A stretch of 64,000 nucleotides of DNA from Humulus lupulus (Eukaryota > Streptophyta > Magnoliopsida > Rosales > Cannabaceae). The stretch covers positions 75,705,696 to 75,769,695 of the forward strand of contig NC_084801.1 in NCBI RefSeq assembly GCF_963169125.1, in the 5' to 3' direction. This document shows positions 35,217 to 47,719 of the stretch, one piece after another. A model generated the notes under the pieces. That model saw only the letters and a list, made by a program, of their open reading frames with translations, had not been told where the DNA came from and ran no database searches. A program made the translations under genes and the position numbers. Numbering within the stretch: the stretch's first letter is position 1; every line of letters starts with the position of its first letter.

Positions 35217-37596
35217 TGTAACGCCCTACTACCTTAGAGCCGTTACTAAGTGAGTTTAAAACGGAAATTCTGCATTTAACTGACTCTACGAGGTTTCTAA
35301 AACCAAAAGTCTGACTAAACCAGAGGTTAAGGCTGTAATCTTTGAAAATGTTTAGTTTCATTGAAAACATTAAGTATCAACCATCCGGGATCCCAAAAAT
35401 AAGGTTTTACAAAATATTTACAACTCAAAATAGATTTACACCTGGTTAACTATCAAAAGAATAAGTTAAAACAGCCATATACAAAATGCCCCCAACCAAA
35501 GCAGTCGGGCAGGCCGAACATGTACGCGCTGCCCCCACGCTCTCCATACTCATGGGCGGTTGACTGACTCTTTGCTTTTACCTGCCACACAGAGCACCCG
35601 TGAGCCGAAGCCCAGCAAGAAAACTCATACAGTATATAACATATGCATAGAATATAGCTGACATATAATCCACTGATAAGTAGGAAAACCATCAGACTGA
35701 ACAAGCACGGCCATGCCGCCCCATAAGCCTTACCAAAGCTTGGGGTCTCGGTCCTTACCGTAAGGATAACTCATGTATCCATTGGGTTCCACCTTGGCTA
35801 TAAGCACTTCATGTGCTAAGTGTTACTTCCGGCCCCAAGGCCGTTCTCGGCCTTCGCCGCTCTCGGCCTTAGCCGTTCATTTCATTATAATCACACATAT
35901 AGTACATTTCGAAATAATCATTCAAACATATAATAATTCATTTAAGGTTATACATTTGCACATAATACAATCTAGGGCCATGCCCTGCAATAACACTGTG
36001 GGCCCACGCCCTGTTCTGGGGTGTTACGGTTTTCTTACCTTTTAATTCGATAGCTTTGATCACCTGACTCCTCGAGCACGATCCTACTCGAGCCCTAGCG
36101 CTCACCTAAACAAAATCCATAAGTCAAAATCATTACCAAACCTCAAGTCCAAAACCTAGCCTCGGGACCAATCCCGAGCCCTCGGGAAGTCCTAGATCCA
36201 CAAAACAAGGCGGTGGAATCGAGCCCCGAATCCTAGGTCAAAATCTCTCAACAAAAGCCCAAAAACCCCTTTCTGTGAACAGTGCAGCGCTACAGTGCTC
36301 TTAAGAGGGCGCTATAGCGCTACAAGCTGAACCACACCTCCCCGGAAACAGGGCCTAGCGCTACAGCGCCCAAAGACTAGCGCTGTAGCGCTAGTTGCAG
36401 ATTGGCCACACCCAAAAATCGTTTCTGCGATTTCCTTCAACCATTTCAACCCCAAACTTGTCCAAATCTTTCCCAAACCCAAAAACAAACTTATCAACAC
36501 CTCACACTCATCCCAATCATCCCAAGAACCCATAACCCAAGCTCAAGCAACCCAAAACTCAAGATCTACCATAATGAACCTTAAACCCAGAAATTGAGTC
36601 AATCATCAAAGTTAAGGACTTAGAAATCATATCGTGGATGGAAATTCGACCTTGAGTTGAACCCTAGACCTCCTTAGCCTGCTCCTTCTCAACCTTGGCC
36701 TGATTTCCCCAAAAATCCCCATCTATTTAGCTCAAATACACAGCTCAAACCAGTCAAGCCCTAAAACTGAAACTTCTAAAAACTTACCTCAAATTTTTGA
36801 TGTGTTCTTGCTAATCCCTTGCCAATCTTCAAGTCTAGCTTAGAATCCTTGATGCTCAGCTTACCCTAGCTCACCACTGAGCTTAGCTCCAAGAAAAATG
36901 AAGGGAAATGGTGGGAGAGCCACAAACCGATCCTTTGAAGAAAACCCACACTGTTTTTCTCTCTTTTCTTTTTCCTTCCTTCTTTCTTTTCTCAGCCTTA
37001 TAACTTTATTCTACCAATCCCACTAAATATAAAGCTTCCTTTAACTTATCTCTAAAAAGCCTAATGACCAAAATGCCCTCCCTATTAATTCTAAACCTTT
37101 TTGTCCATGTAGGGCCATTTTAGTCATTTTACCCAATTCCCACTAATTCCTCGAGTGTCTCTAATAATTTCCCGCTTACTACCCAATACCTAATTAATCA
37201 CCAAATATACAATCCTCATCATCAAGATTAACCTCAATATATTTTCCAAATTCCCATTTAAACTCCCCAGGCTTAACCCAAGCCGGGTATAAATTCCCTC
37301 TTTGACTTTTCCGCTAACCCGCTCATTCTAGGATCGTCTTGAGTCACAGATCACAGATATCAACACAGTCATGCCCAAAATGGCCAAATTACAATTATGC
37401 TCTTTCTAAGATAATCATGTCTACATGCATACTAATACACATAGTCATGCATCTCAAATAGTCAAATAGTCATATAACATGCATTAAATCATAATCATGT
37501 ATTTAACTCATTAAAGTCACACTCAAAATCCCATTATGCCCTCCAGGCACACTAACCAAGGCCCTTAAGCCTTATTAGTGATTTTGGGTCGTTACA
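35217..37596 (-). repeat. Tekay LTR, left copy
   Basis: The LTR starts 'tgtaacgccctac' and ends 'gggtcgttaca', giving the inverted terminus TGTAACG/CGTTACA. It contains the AGCGCT palindrome cluster at 36286-36395. A TAAAA motif stands on both sides of this single LTR (35212 and 37597). Confidence 0.95.
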
Positions 37597-37835
37597 TAAA
37601 ATTTGTGGTACGTTGACTGCTACTTTTACTTGTTTACACGTGAAATTCTCTTCTTGGTATTCTTTAATTTTTCATGTTCATATGTTTATCTCATGATCAA
37701 GTTAATTAGAAATTTGTTCTATTATGTGTTATTCTTGAATTTACTTTTGGGTGTTCTGTTCTGGTTTATGTGTACTTTGTTGAAACTTGGTCGTACAAGG
37801 CCCTTAAGCCTTATTAGCGATTTTGGGTCGTTACA
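37597..37835. repeat. Duplicated right flank plus 40-bp LTR remnant inside the Tekay element
   Basis: Sequence 37597-37798 repeats 45119-45320, the DNA just right of the element, from 'taaaatttgtggtacgttg' to 'gaaacttggtcg', with about four or five differences. At 37796-37798 ('caa') it switches into the last 40 bp of an LTR ('aaggcccttaagcc' to 'gggtcgttaca'), which ends at 37835 against the PPT. That remnant reads 'ttagcgat' where both complete LTRs read 'ttagtgat'. Confidence 0.9.
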
Positions 37836-37849
37836 ACTATCCCCTCCTC
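37836..37849 (-). other. Polypurine tract of the Tekay element
   Basis: On the minus strand 'gaggaggggatagt' directly precedes 'TGTAACG' of the 40-bp LTR remnant. This shows that the original 3' LTR began at 37835. Confidence 0.8.
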
Positions 37850-37871
37850 ATGAAAATTTCGTCCTCGAAAT

Positions 37872-40800
37872 TTACCTGAACAACTCGGGATACCGCTCCC
37901 GCATATCCGACTTCACTTCCCAAGTCGCCTCTTCAACCTTGCTATTCCTCCACAATAATTTAACCAAGGCGATGGTCTTGCTCCTCAAGACTTTGCCCTT
38001 TCTATCAAGGATCTGAACAGGCTTTTCTTCGTATGATAAATCCCGATCCAACTCCAAGTTCTCATTGCTCAACACATGAGTAGTATCCGATACATACTTC
38101 CGGAGCATGGATACATGAAACACGTCATGAACCCCAGATAGAGCTGGAGGCATTGCTATCCTGTAAGCCACCTCCCCAACTCGTTCCAGAACCTCAAAGG
38201 GGCCAACAAACCTGGGACTCAGCTTGCCCCGAACGCCGAATCATTTTACTCCTCTCAGGGGTGAAACCCTGAGGAATACATGATCACCGACCTGAAATTC
38301 TACGCTCCTGCGTCTCTGATCTGAATAACTCTTCTGGCGACTCTGGGAGGCGAGCATACGAGCTCTAATTTTCTCAAGTGCCTCATTGGTCCTCTGAACC
38401 ATCTCAGGACCTAAATACCTTCTCTCACCTGCCTCATCCCAGTGCATCGGTGATCTGCACTTTCTTCCATATAGCATCTCATACGGAGCCACTCCGATAG
38501 TCGCCTGATAACTATTATTGTACGAGAACTCAATCAGAGGGAGATACCTACTCCAAGATCCCCCAAAATCCAACACACAAGCTCGTAACATGTCCTCCAG
38601 TATCTGGATTGTCCTCTCAGACTGTCCATCCGTCTGAGGATGATAAGCAGTACTAAACCGAAGCTGTGTGCCCATTGCCTTCTGTAGGCTATTTCAAAAC
38701 ATGGAAGTGAAAGTGGGGTCTCTGTCGGATACTATCGACCTCGGAGCCCCATGAAGTCGAACAATCTCCTTCACATAAAGCTCTGCATACTGCTCCACAG
38801 TATAAGTTGTCCTCACAGGCAAGAAGTGGGCGGACTTAGTATACCTGTCCACAATCACCCACACCGAGTCATGCTGACCCACGGTCTTTGGAAACCCAAC
38901 CACAAAGTCCATGGAAATATCTTCCCATTTCCACTCGGGAATCCCTAGAGGCTGTAATAATCCTGCTGGCCTCTGGTGTTCAGCCTTAATCTGCTGACAG
39001 GTTAAGCATCTAGCCACATAGTCCACCACGTCCTTCTTCATGCCTGACCACAAATACAAAACCTTCAAGTCGTGGTACATCTTCGTAGAACCTGGGTGCA
39101 AAGAGTAGGGAGTGGTATGAGACTCGTCCAGAATCTCTCGCCGAATGTCTGGATCAATCGGAACACAAATCCGTCCTTTGTACTTCAATAAACCCATCTC
39201 AGAAATAGAAAAGTCCTTAGCTGCTCCAGTTAGGACATTCTCTCTATGTTCAACAAACTGGGGATCCATTCCTTGTGCTTCCTTAATCCTCTCGAGGAGA
39301 GTTGACTGAAGAGTAATGTTGGCCAACCTACCAACCACTAACTCTATACCTGCTCTGGTCATCCCTCCAGCTAGTCTGTCAGATATCTGCCTCGAACTAT
39401 ACAGCTGACCTGGGCCGCTCCGGCTCAATGCATCAGCCACTATATTAGCCTTCCCAGGATGGTATAGGATATCACAATCGTAATCCTTTACCAGCTCTAG
39501 CCACCGCCTCTGGCGCATATTCAAGTCCTTCTGGGTAAAGAAATACTTTAAACTTTTGTGATCAGTGTATATCTCGCATCTCTCACCATACAGATAGTGT
39601 CTCCAAACCTTAAGTGAGAATACCACTGCAGCTAACTCTAGGTCATGCGTGGGATATCTCTGCTCGCACTCCTTTAATGGCCTTGATGCATAAGCTATCA
39701 CTTTCCCAGCCTGCATCAACACGCATCCCAGACCCTGTCTAGAAGCGTCACAGTAGACCACAAACTTCTCATTATCTGTCGGCAGGCTTAGCACTGGTGC
39801 AGTAATCAACCGCCGCTTCAACTCCCTAAAGCGGTTCTCACATCGATCTGTCTAGACATACTTGGTCTTCTTCCTTGTCAATTCTGTCAATGGAGTAGCA
39901 ATTCTGGAGAACCCCTCTACAAACCGCCGGTAGTATCCTGCTAGTCCAAGGAAACTTCTAACCTCAGGAACACTGCTGGGTCTAGGCCAATCTCTTACTG
40001 CTCCAGTCTTACTTGGGTCGACCAGTAACCCATCCTTACTGATAATATGACCCAGAAATGAAACTTGCGATAACCAGAACTCGCATTTGCTAAACTTAGC
40101 ATATAGCTTATGCTCTCTTAGCCGCTGCAACACCAGGCGTAGATGATGCTCATGCTCAGTCTCTGACTGGGAGTACACAAGGATATCATCAATAAATACA
40201 ATCACAAACTTATCCAGATAATCTTTGAAAATTCTGTTCATCAAATCCATAAATGCTGCTGGGGCATGGGTTAATCCAAAGGACATAACCAGAAATTCAT
40301 AATTTCCATACCGTGTCCGAAAAGCAGTCTTTGGTACATCCTCTTCTTTGATCCTCAACTGATAATAGCCTGATCAGAGATCAATCTTTGAAAACACTGT
40401 GCTCCCTTGAAGCTGATCAAATAGATCGTCAATCCTAGGTAACGGATACTTGTTCTTGATGGTCAACTTATTCAACTCCCTATAGTCAATGCACATCCTG
40501 AGCGATCTATCCTTTTTCTTAACAAATAATACTTGAGCACCCCATGGCGAGAAACTCGGTCTGACAAACCCCAAATCCAGTAGTTCCTGCAACTGAATCT
40601 TCAATTCCTTTAATTCTGTCGGAGCCATTCTGTAGGGTGCCTTGGACACTGGCTCTGCTCCCGGAACCAATTCTATGACGAACTCAATCTCCCGCTGTGG
40701 CGGAAATCCTGGCAGATCTGCTGGAAACAAGTCTGGAAACTCACAGACCACTCTGGTTTCATTCGGTCCCACTATCGCCACCTTGGAGGAATCTACAATA

Positions 40801-42437
40801 CTCGCTAGGAATCCTATGCAACCCTCCTGCATCAGGCCTCTAGCCTTTAGTGCTGAGATCATAGGCACCCACGGTCCATTCACCGTTCCCACAAACACAA
40901 AGGGTGCCTCGCCTTCTGGTTCAAAGGTCACCATTCGTCGCTTACAGTCAATTGTTGCTCCATACCGCGTTAACCAATCCATTCCTAGTATTATATCAAA
41001 ATCGTCCATATCTAGATCAACCAGGTCAACAAACAATTCCCTACCGTCTATTACTACTGGTAATGCTCTAACCCACCTCCTAGAGACTACCAGTTCTCCT
41101 GTTGGCAATAAAGTCTGAAAACCCCTAGCATACAAAATACTAGGTCTACAAAGCTGATCAATCACCCTAGCAGATACAAATGAGTGAGTAGCACCCGAAT
41201 CAATCAATGCAGTATACAAAGAACCGGCGCTAAAAATTTGACCTGTCACAACTGAGGGACTGGCCTCCGCCTCAGTCTGAGTCAAAGTGAAAACCCTAGC
41301 AAGAGCGAGGCTGTCTCCCTGATTTGGCTCCTCTTTCTTAGCTTGTGGGCAGTCTTTCTTCAAGTGATTGGTGCTCCCAAAAATAAAACATGCCCTGATC
41401 CGGCACTCGCCCTGATGCCGTCGCCTGCATCGAGGACACATCAGAAAGCTCCTCCAGTTGTCATTTCCGCCCTGACGGCCACCAACAGAACTGCGAACCC
41501 TCCTATCAGAACCATAAGGAACAAATGAATCTGGTGCTCTTCTTTTCTGCTCACTGGGGCTGCCGGCCCGACTAGGCCCAGAAGAAGGAGGCACTGTCCT
41601 CCTGGTATCGCGCCTAGTAGCGCTATCCTTCCAGATCTGATCCTCAGCCCTCTCAGCAGTTAGGGCCTTATCCACCACTTGTGCATGAGTAGTCTCTGGA
41701 GCCAATGTAATACTCACATCACGGGCGATCATCACATTCAATCCCCGTATAAACCTATCTCTCCTGGCCGCATCAGTCGGCACTAGCTCTGGCGCAAAAT
41801 TCGCCAATCTATCAAATATCAGGGCGTACTCGGTGACTGATAACCTGCTCTGGGTCAGGTTGATAAATTCATCAACCTTCGCAGCTCGAACTGCTACACT
41901 GTAGTATTTCTCATTAAAAATGTTGTTGAATTCTTCCCAAGTCATAGTTGCAGTATCCCTTCGCTGCCTTACTACATCCCACCATATTTGTGCATTATCT
42001 CAAAGCATATAGATGGCACAATCAACCCTTTCCTTTCCTTCAACCCTCATGAAATCCAAGATTACAGAAATCACATTCATCCACTGCTCAGCCCGCAGTG
42101 GGTCTGTTCCACCCTCAAAGGTAGGAGGTTGCTGTTTTCTGAATCTTTCATACAAAGGTTCCACCCTGTTCTCAACCATAGGCTGAACTGGAGCTGGTGC
42201 TACACTCGGCTGTAGTGGTAGCCCGGTGACTGGCGGAGGAGCCTGTTGCCTCAACTGACTAAGTTCTTCCTCTGTTTTCTTCAATCTACCCTCCATTTCG
42301 GCTAATATCTGTTGCCAGTTCTGAGGAGCAGGTGGAGGGTCCTGACCATGATTGTCATCCTCGGCCCGAATGCCGCGGAGTCTCGATGATTGCCGAGGCA
42401 TTAAAACTAAATGCCTGCAATCAGTGACACCGTTCAT
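37872..42437 (-). pseudogene. Tekay chromovirus gag-pol with five nonsense codons
   Basis: One continuous minus-strand frame, broken only by stops at 42000, 40374, 39852, 38694 and 38241. Order: Gag with start 'MPRQSSRLRG' near 42401; a zinc knuckle '[14 protein letters not shown]' that lacks its second Cys; protease '[12 protein letters not shown]'; RT with '[14 protein letters not shown]' and active site '[10 protein letters not shown]'; RNase H '[12 protein letters not shown]'; and integrase with 'ARCLTCQQ', '[11 protein letters not shown]', 'VSDRDPTF' and 'QTDGQSERTI', so the D, D and E are present. The C-terminal region 'FHVSMLRKYV'...'LVKLLWRN' with a degenerate chromodomain-like end ('EEATWEVKSDM') is Tekay/Del type. 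Three stops fit CGA to TGA and two fit TGG to TGA or TAG. No frameshift is seen. It could still be mobilised in trans if its RNA is made. Confidence 0.93.
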
Positions 42438-42718
42438 CAGGCATGATAATAAGATCCAATTCTACCTCTCAATGTCTACAACAACCAAGATCAACAATCC
42501 AAATAACTTACAGATATCATACAGCACACAACGGGCCTTGCCCTGGCATCATGCATATGTTATTTCACTCATCATGCTCATAATAACCTAAGCAGGCACA
42601 CAAGGCATTCAAACACATATTCAGATATATTAATCAACCATACCAATCAACCCTGAGTCGAGCTTTTCAATGGCAGCGTGCGTACATGTTCGGTTAATCT
42701 CCAGAACCAATAAACCTT

Positions 42719-42737
42719 GGCTCGCTCTGATAGCAAG
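42719..42737 (-). other. Primer binding site of the Tekay element
   Basis: On the minus strand 'cttgctatcagagcgagcc' follows the LTR end. It shares 'TATCAGAGC' with the initiator-Met tRNA complement (TGGTATCAGAGC) used by most plant Ty3/Gypsy chromoviruses, with changes in the first bases. Confidence 0.65.
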
Positions 42738-45118
42738 TGGTAATGCCCTACTACCTTAGAGCCGTTACTAAGTGAGTTTAAAACGGAAATTCTGCATTTG
42801 ACTGACTCTACGAGGTTTCTAAAACCAAAAGTCTGACTAAACCAGAGGTTAAGGCTGTAATCTTTGAAAATGTTTAGTTTCATTGAAAACATTAAGTATC
42901 AACCATCCGGGATCCCAAAAATAAGGTTTTACAAAATATTTACAACTCAAAATAGATTTACACCTGGTTAACTATCAAAAGAATAAGTTAAAACAGCCAT
43001 ATACAAAATGCCCCCAACCAAAGCAGTCGGGCAGGCCGAACATGTACGCGCTGCCCCCACGCTCTCCATACTCATGGGCGGTTGACTGACTCTTTGCTTT
43101 TACCTGCCACACAGAGCACCCGTGAGCCGAAGCCCAGCAAGAAAACTCATACAGTATATAACATATGCATAGAATATAGCTGACATATAATCCACTGATA
43201 AGTAGGAAAACCATCAGACTGAACAAGCACGGCCATGCCGCCCCATAAGCCTTACCAAAGCTTGGGGTCTCGGTCCTTACCGTAAGGATAACTCATGTAT
43301 CCATTGGGTTCCACCTTGGCTATAAGCACTTCATGTGCTAAGTGTTACTTCCGGCCCCAAGGCCGTTCTCGGCCTTCGCCGCTCTCGGCCTTAGCCGTTC
43401 ATTTCATTATAATCACACATATAGTACATTTCGAAATAATCATTCAAACATATAATAATTCATTTAAGGTTATACATTTGCACATAATACAATCTAGGGC
43501 CATGCCCTGCAATAACACTGTGGGCCCACGCCCTGTTCTGGGGTGTTACGGTTTTCTTACCTTTTAATTCGATAGCTTTGATCACCTGACTCCTCGAGCA
43601 CGATCCTACTCGAGCCCTAGCGCTCACCTAAACAAAATCCATAAGTCAAAATCATTACCAAACCTCAAGTCCAAAACCTAGCCTCGGGACCAATCCCGAG
43701 CCCTCGGGAAGTCCTAGATCCACAAAACAAGGCGGTGGAATCGAGCCCCGAATCCTAGGTCAAAATCTCTCAACAAAAGCCCAAAAACCCCTTTCTGTGA
43801 ACAGTGCAGCGCTACAGTGCTCTTAAGAGGGCGCTATAGCGCTACAAGCTGAACCACACCTCCCCGGAAACAGGGCCTAGCGCTACAGCACCCAAAGACT
43901 AGCGCTGTAGCGCTAGTTGCAGATTGGCCACACCCAAAAATCGTTTCTGCGATTTCCTTCAACCATTTCAACCCCAAACTTGTCCAAATCTTTCCCAAAC
44001 CCAAAAACAAACTTATCAACACCTCACACTCATCCCAATCATCCCAAGAACCCATAACCCAAGCTCAAGCAACCCAAAACTCAAGATCTACCATAATGAA
44101 CCTTAAACCCAGAAATTGAGTCAATCATCAAAGTTAAGGACTTAGAAATCATATCGTGGATGGAAATTCGACCTTGAGTTGAACCCTAGACCTCCTTAGC
44201 CTGCTCCTTCTCAACCTTGGCCTGATTTCCCCAAAAATCCCCATCTATTTAGCTCAAATACACAGCTCAAACCAGTCAAGCCCTAAAACTGAAACTTCTA
44301 AAAACTTACCTCAAATTTTTGATGTGTTCTTGCTAATCCCTTGCCAATCTTCAAGTCTAGCTTAGAATCCTTGATGCTCAGCTTACCCTAGCTCACCACT
44401 GAGCTTAGCTCCAAGAAAAATGAAGGGAAATGGTGGGAGAGCCACAAACCGATCCTTTGAAGAAAACCCACACTGTTTTTCTCTCTTTTCTTTTTCCTTC
44501 CTTCTTTCTTTTCTCAGCCTTATAACTTTATTCTACCAATCCCACTAAATATAAAGCTTCCTTTAACTTATCTCTAAAAAGCCTAATGACCAAAATGCCC
44601 TCCCTATTAATTCTAAACCTTTTTGTCCATGTAGGGCCATTTTAGTCATTTTACCCAATTCCCACTAATTCCTCGAGTGTCTCTAATAATTTCCCGCTTA
44701 CTACCCAATACCTAATTAATCACCAAATATACAATCCTCATCATCAAGATTAACCTCAATATATTTTCCAAATTCCCATTTAAACTCCCCAGGCTTAACC
44801 CAAGCCGGGTATAAATTCCCTCTTTGACTTTTCCGCTAACACGCTCATTCTAGGATCGTCTTGAGTCACAGATCACAGATATCAACACAGTCATGCCCAA
44901 AATGGCCAAATTACAATTATGCTCTTTCTAAGATAATCATGTCTACATGCATACTAATACACATAGTCATGCATCTCAAATAGTCAAATAGTCATATAAC
45001 ATGCATTAAATCATAATCATGCATTTAACTCATTAAAGTCACACTCAAAATCCCATTATGCCCTCCAGGCACACTAACCAAGGCCCGTAAGCCTTATTAG
45101 TGATTTTGGGTCGTTACA
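42738..45118 (-). repeat. Tekay LTR, right copy (5' LTR)
   Basis: It is one base longer than the left copy because it starts 'tggtaatgcc' rather than 'tgtaacgcc'. Other differences include aac/gac near 42800, gcg/gca at about 43889 and ctt/cgt near 45087. It ends 'gggtcgttaca' at 45118, followed by the TSD TAAAA. Confidence 0.95.
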
Positions 45119-45582
45119 TAAAATTTGTGGTACGTTGACTGCTTCTTTTACTTGTTTACACGTGAAATTCTCTTCTTGGTATTCTTTAATTTTTCATGTT
45201 CATATGTTTATCTCATGATCAAGTTAATTAGAAATTTTTTCTATTATGTGATATTCTTGAATTTACTTTGGGGTGTTCTGTTCTGGTTTATGTGTACTTT
45301 GTTGAAACTTGGTCGGACAAAGTACATGGAACTTTAAATTGAGCTACCATTCAGTTTATATTTGATTTTACTATGAAATTCTTTATAATGTGTTGTAGGA
45401 ATTTATGAAATAATGAAAATTACATTCCTTGGTTGAAGATGATGCTGCATAATATGAAATGTTAATTTTTAATACGTAATGCTTGTTTGTGGTTATTTGA
45501 TCCGTGTGGTGATGTTGTCTGAGTGAAGTTTGTGGATAAGACTCTAGTGTTTGATGATGTAATGAACTTTTCTTGGCTGTAG
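45119..45582 (+). other. Intron-like sequence before captured L24 exon
   Basis: T-rich sequence without a coding frame, ending 'ttggctgtag' at the exon start. Its first 200 bp are the source or twin of the duplicate at 37597-37798. It is probably a captured intron split from its left half by the Tekay insertion. Confidence 0.5.
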
Positions 45583-45908
45583 GTTAAGAAGCATATCAAG
45601 CAAGGCCAAGGTCATGAAGGTGGGATCTTTACAGTTGAAGCCCCTCTTCATGTTTCAAATGTTCAAGTTATTGATCCAGTCACAGGGTATGTGACTGCCT
45701 TCAATTCTGTTTGAAGAATCCTTCAGTTTTTGGTCTTCCATGTTTGTAAGTGGAGATTAGTGGTTTCTTTGCAGGAAGCCTTGTAAAGTTGGGATTAAGT
45801 ATCTTGAAGATGGAACCAAAGTAAGAGTATCCAGAGGTCATGCATCAGGATCCATTATTCCTTGTCCTGAGATATTGAAGATAAGGACTAGGCCAAGGCC
45901 TACAGTTG
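45583..45908 (+). pseudogene. Captured fragment of mitochondrial-type ribosomal protein L24 (KOW) gene
   Basis: Exons 45583-45686 (donor gtatgt) and 45775-45908 (acceptor ttgcag) join in frame. The product reads '[20 protein letters not shown]', then 'CKVGIKYLEDGTKVRVSRG' and 'IIPCPEILKIRTRPRPT', which I recognise as the C-terminal half of the plant mitochondrial L24/KOW-domain ribosomal protein. The N-terminal KOW motif region is absent, so it is a gene piece rather than a working gene. It is plus strand, inside the CACTA and antisense to the transposases, and followed at once by a PP1 fragment. Confidence 0.8.
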
Positions 45909-46025
45909 GTACTTACTCAAATCTTTGACGCTCTTCCTTTTCTTTTTCCCTGTAGTAAAATATGACTCTCTTGATATTTTTCGTGTCATGAGGCATTTGA
46001 GCATGGATTCACTGCCTCAATTTTG

Positions 46026-46952
<927 letters not shown>

Positions 46953-46966
46953 GAACTAACAATTGT

Positions 46967-47203
46967 CTTTTTGTCTAATGATGATATTAAATGTACTTTG
47001 TTACATTGTATGTCACTCTGATAGAAATTGATCATTTACAGAGAGCTTTTTGTCTAATGATGATATTAAATGTACTTTGTTACATTGTATGTCACTCTGA
47101 TAGAAATTGATCATTTACAGAGAGCTTTTTGTCTAATGATGATATTAAATGTACTTTGTTACATTGTATGTCACTCTGATAGAAATTGATCATAATGCAC
47201 AGT
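46967..47203 (+). repeat. 79-bp tandem repeat, three copies
   Basis: The unit 'ctttttgtctaatgatgata...' to '...gatcatttacagagag' starts at 46967, 47046 and 47125, exactly 79 bp apart. The copies look nearly identical. It begins 15 bp after the last PP1-like codon. Confidence 0.95.
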
Positions 47204-47229
47204 TACATTGTATTTATTATTAGAAATGC

Positions 47230-47719
47230 TATAATAATAAATTATCAAAAAAAATTTAAAATAATAATACATTAGATTAAAAAGCATAATTTAATTTATA
47301 TTAATTTTGCTACCAAGTTTTAGTAGCAAAATTACTATATTTTTAAAGTATTTAGGCATTATTTGCTACTAAAATTTGGTAGTTAAATCATTTTTGTTGG
47401 ATTTTAAAATTTTCATGGCATTTTTTTTTTGCTACCAATTTAAAAGAAATTTGCTACTCAATTGTAGTAGCAAAAAAATTTTAGTAGTCACAAAAAGTAA
47501 TTATTTTGCTACTAGATTTAACATTTTTTGCTACTAAAAATTTAGTAGCAAATTAAAACTATTAGCTACAAAAAAATTTGGTAGCAAAATACTTTTAGCG
47601 ATGGGCTTTTAGCTACGAGGTCGCTACTAAAAAATTTGGTAGCTAAAATTGTATCAGCTACCAAATATAAATCATTTGCTACCAATTTTTAGTAGCTAAA
47701 AATCTTTTTTCTTGTAGTG
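47230..47719. repeat. CACTA right subterminal and terminal repeats
   Basis: 'gctaccaa', 'tttggtagc', 'gctactaaa' and 'tttagtagc' recur from 47310 to 47705, ending in 'ttcttgtagtg' at 47719. They mirror the left-end array. Confidence 0.85.

Larger units (their letters stand above)
35217..45118 (-). mobile_element. Tekay-lineage chromovirus, full length, nested in the CACTA
   Basis: Two 2.38-kb LTRs (35217-37596 and 42738-45118) flank a minus-strand gag-pol. The 5-bp duplication TAAAA is perfect (35212-35216 and 45119-45123). By eye the LTRs differ at only about seven positions, so the copy is young or homogenised. A PBS-like site lies inside the right LTR and a PPT at 37836-37849. The left junction is rearranged: the left LTR is followed by about 200 bp of right-flank sequence and a 40-bp remnant of an LTR end (37597-37835). 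Lineage is based on the polyprotein C-terminus. Confidence 0.93.

Noticed and set aside
35453..36045. Matching open frames in both Tekay LTRs (35453-36045 and 42975-43567)
   Set aside because: They are identical because the LTRs are identical. The peptides match nothing I recognise and are not conserved in the related LTRs at 3996 and 9084.
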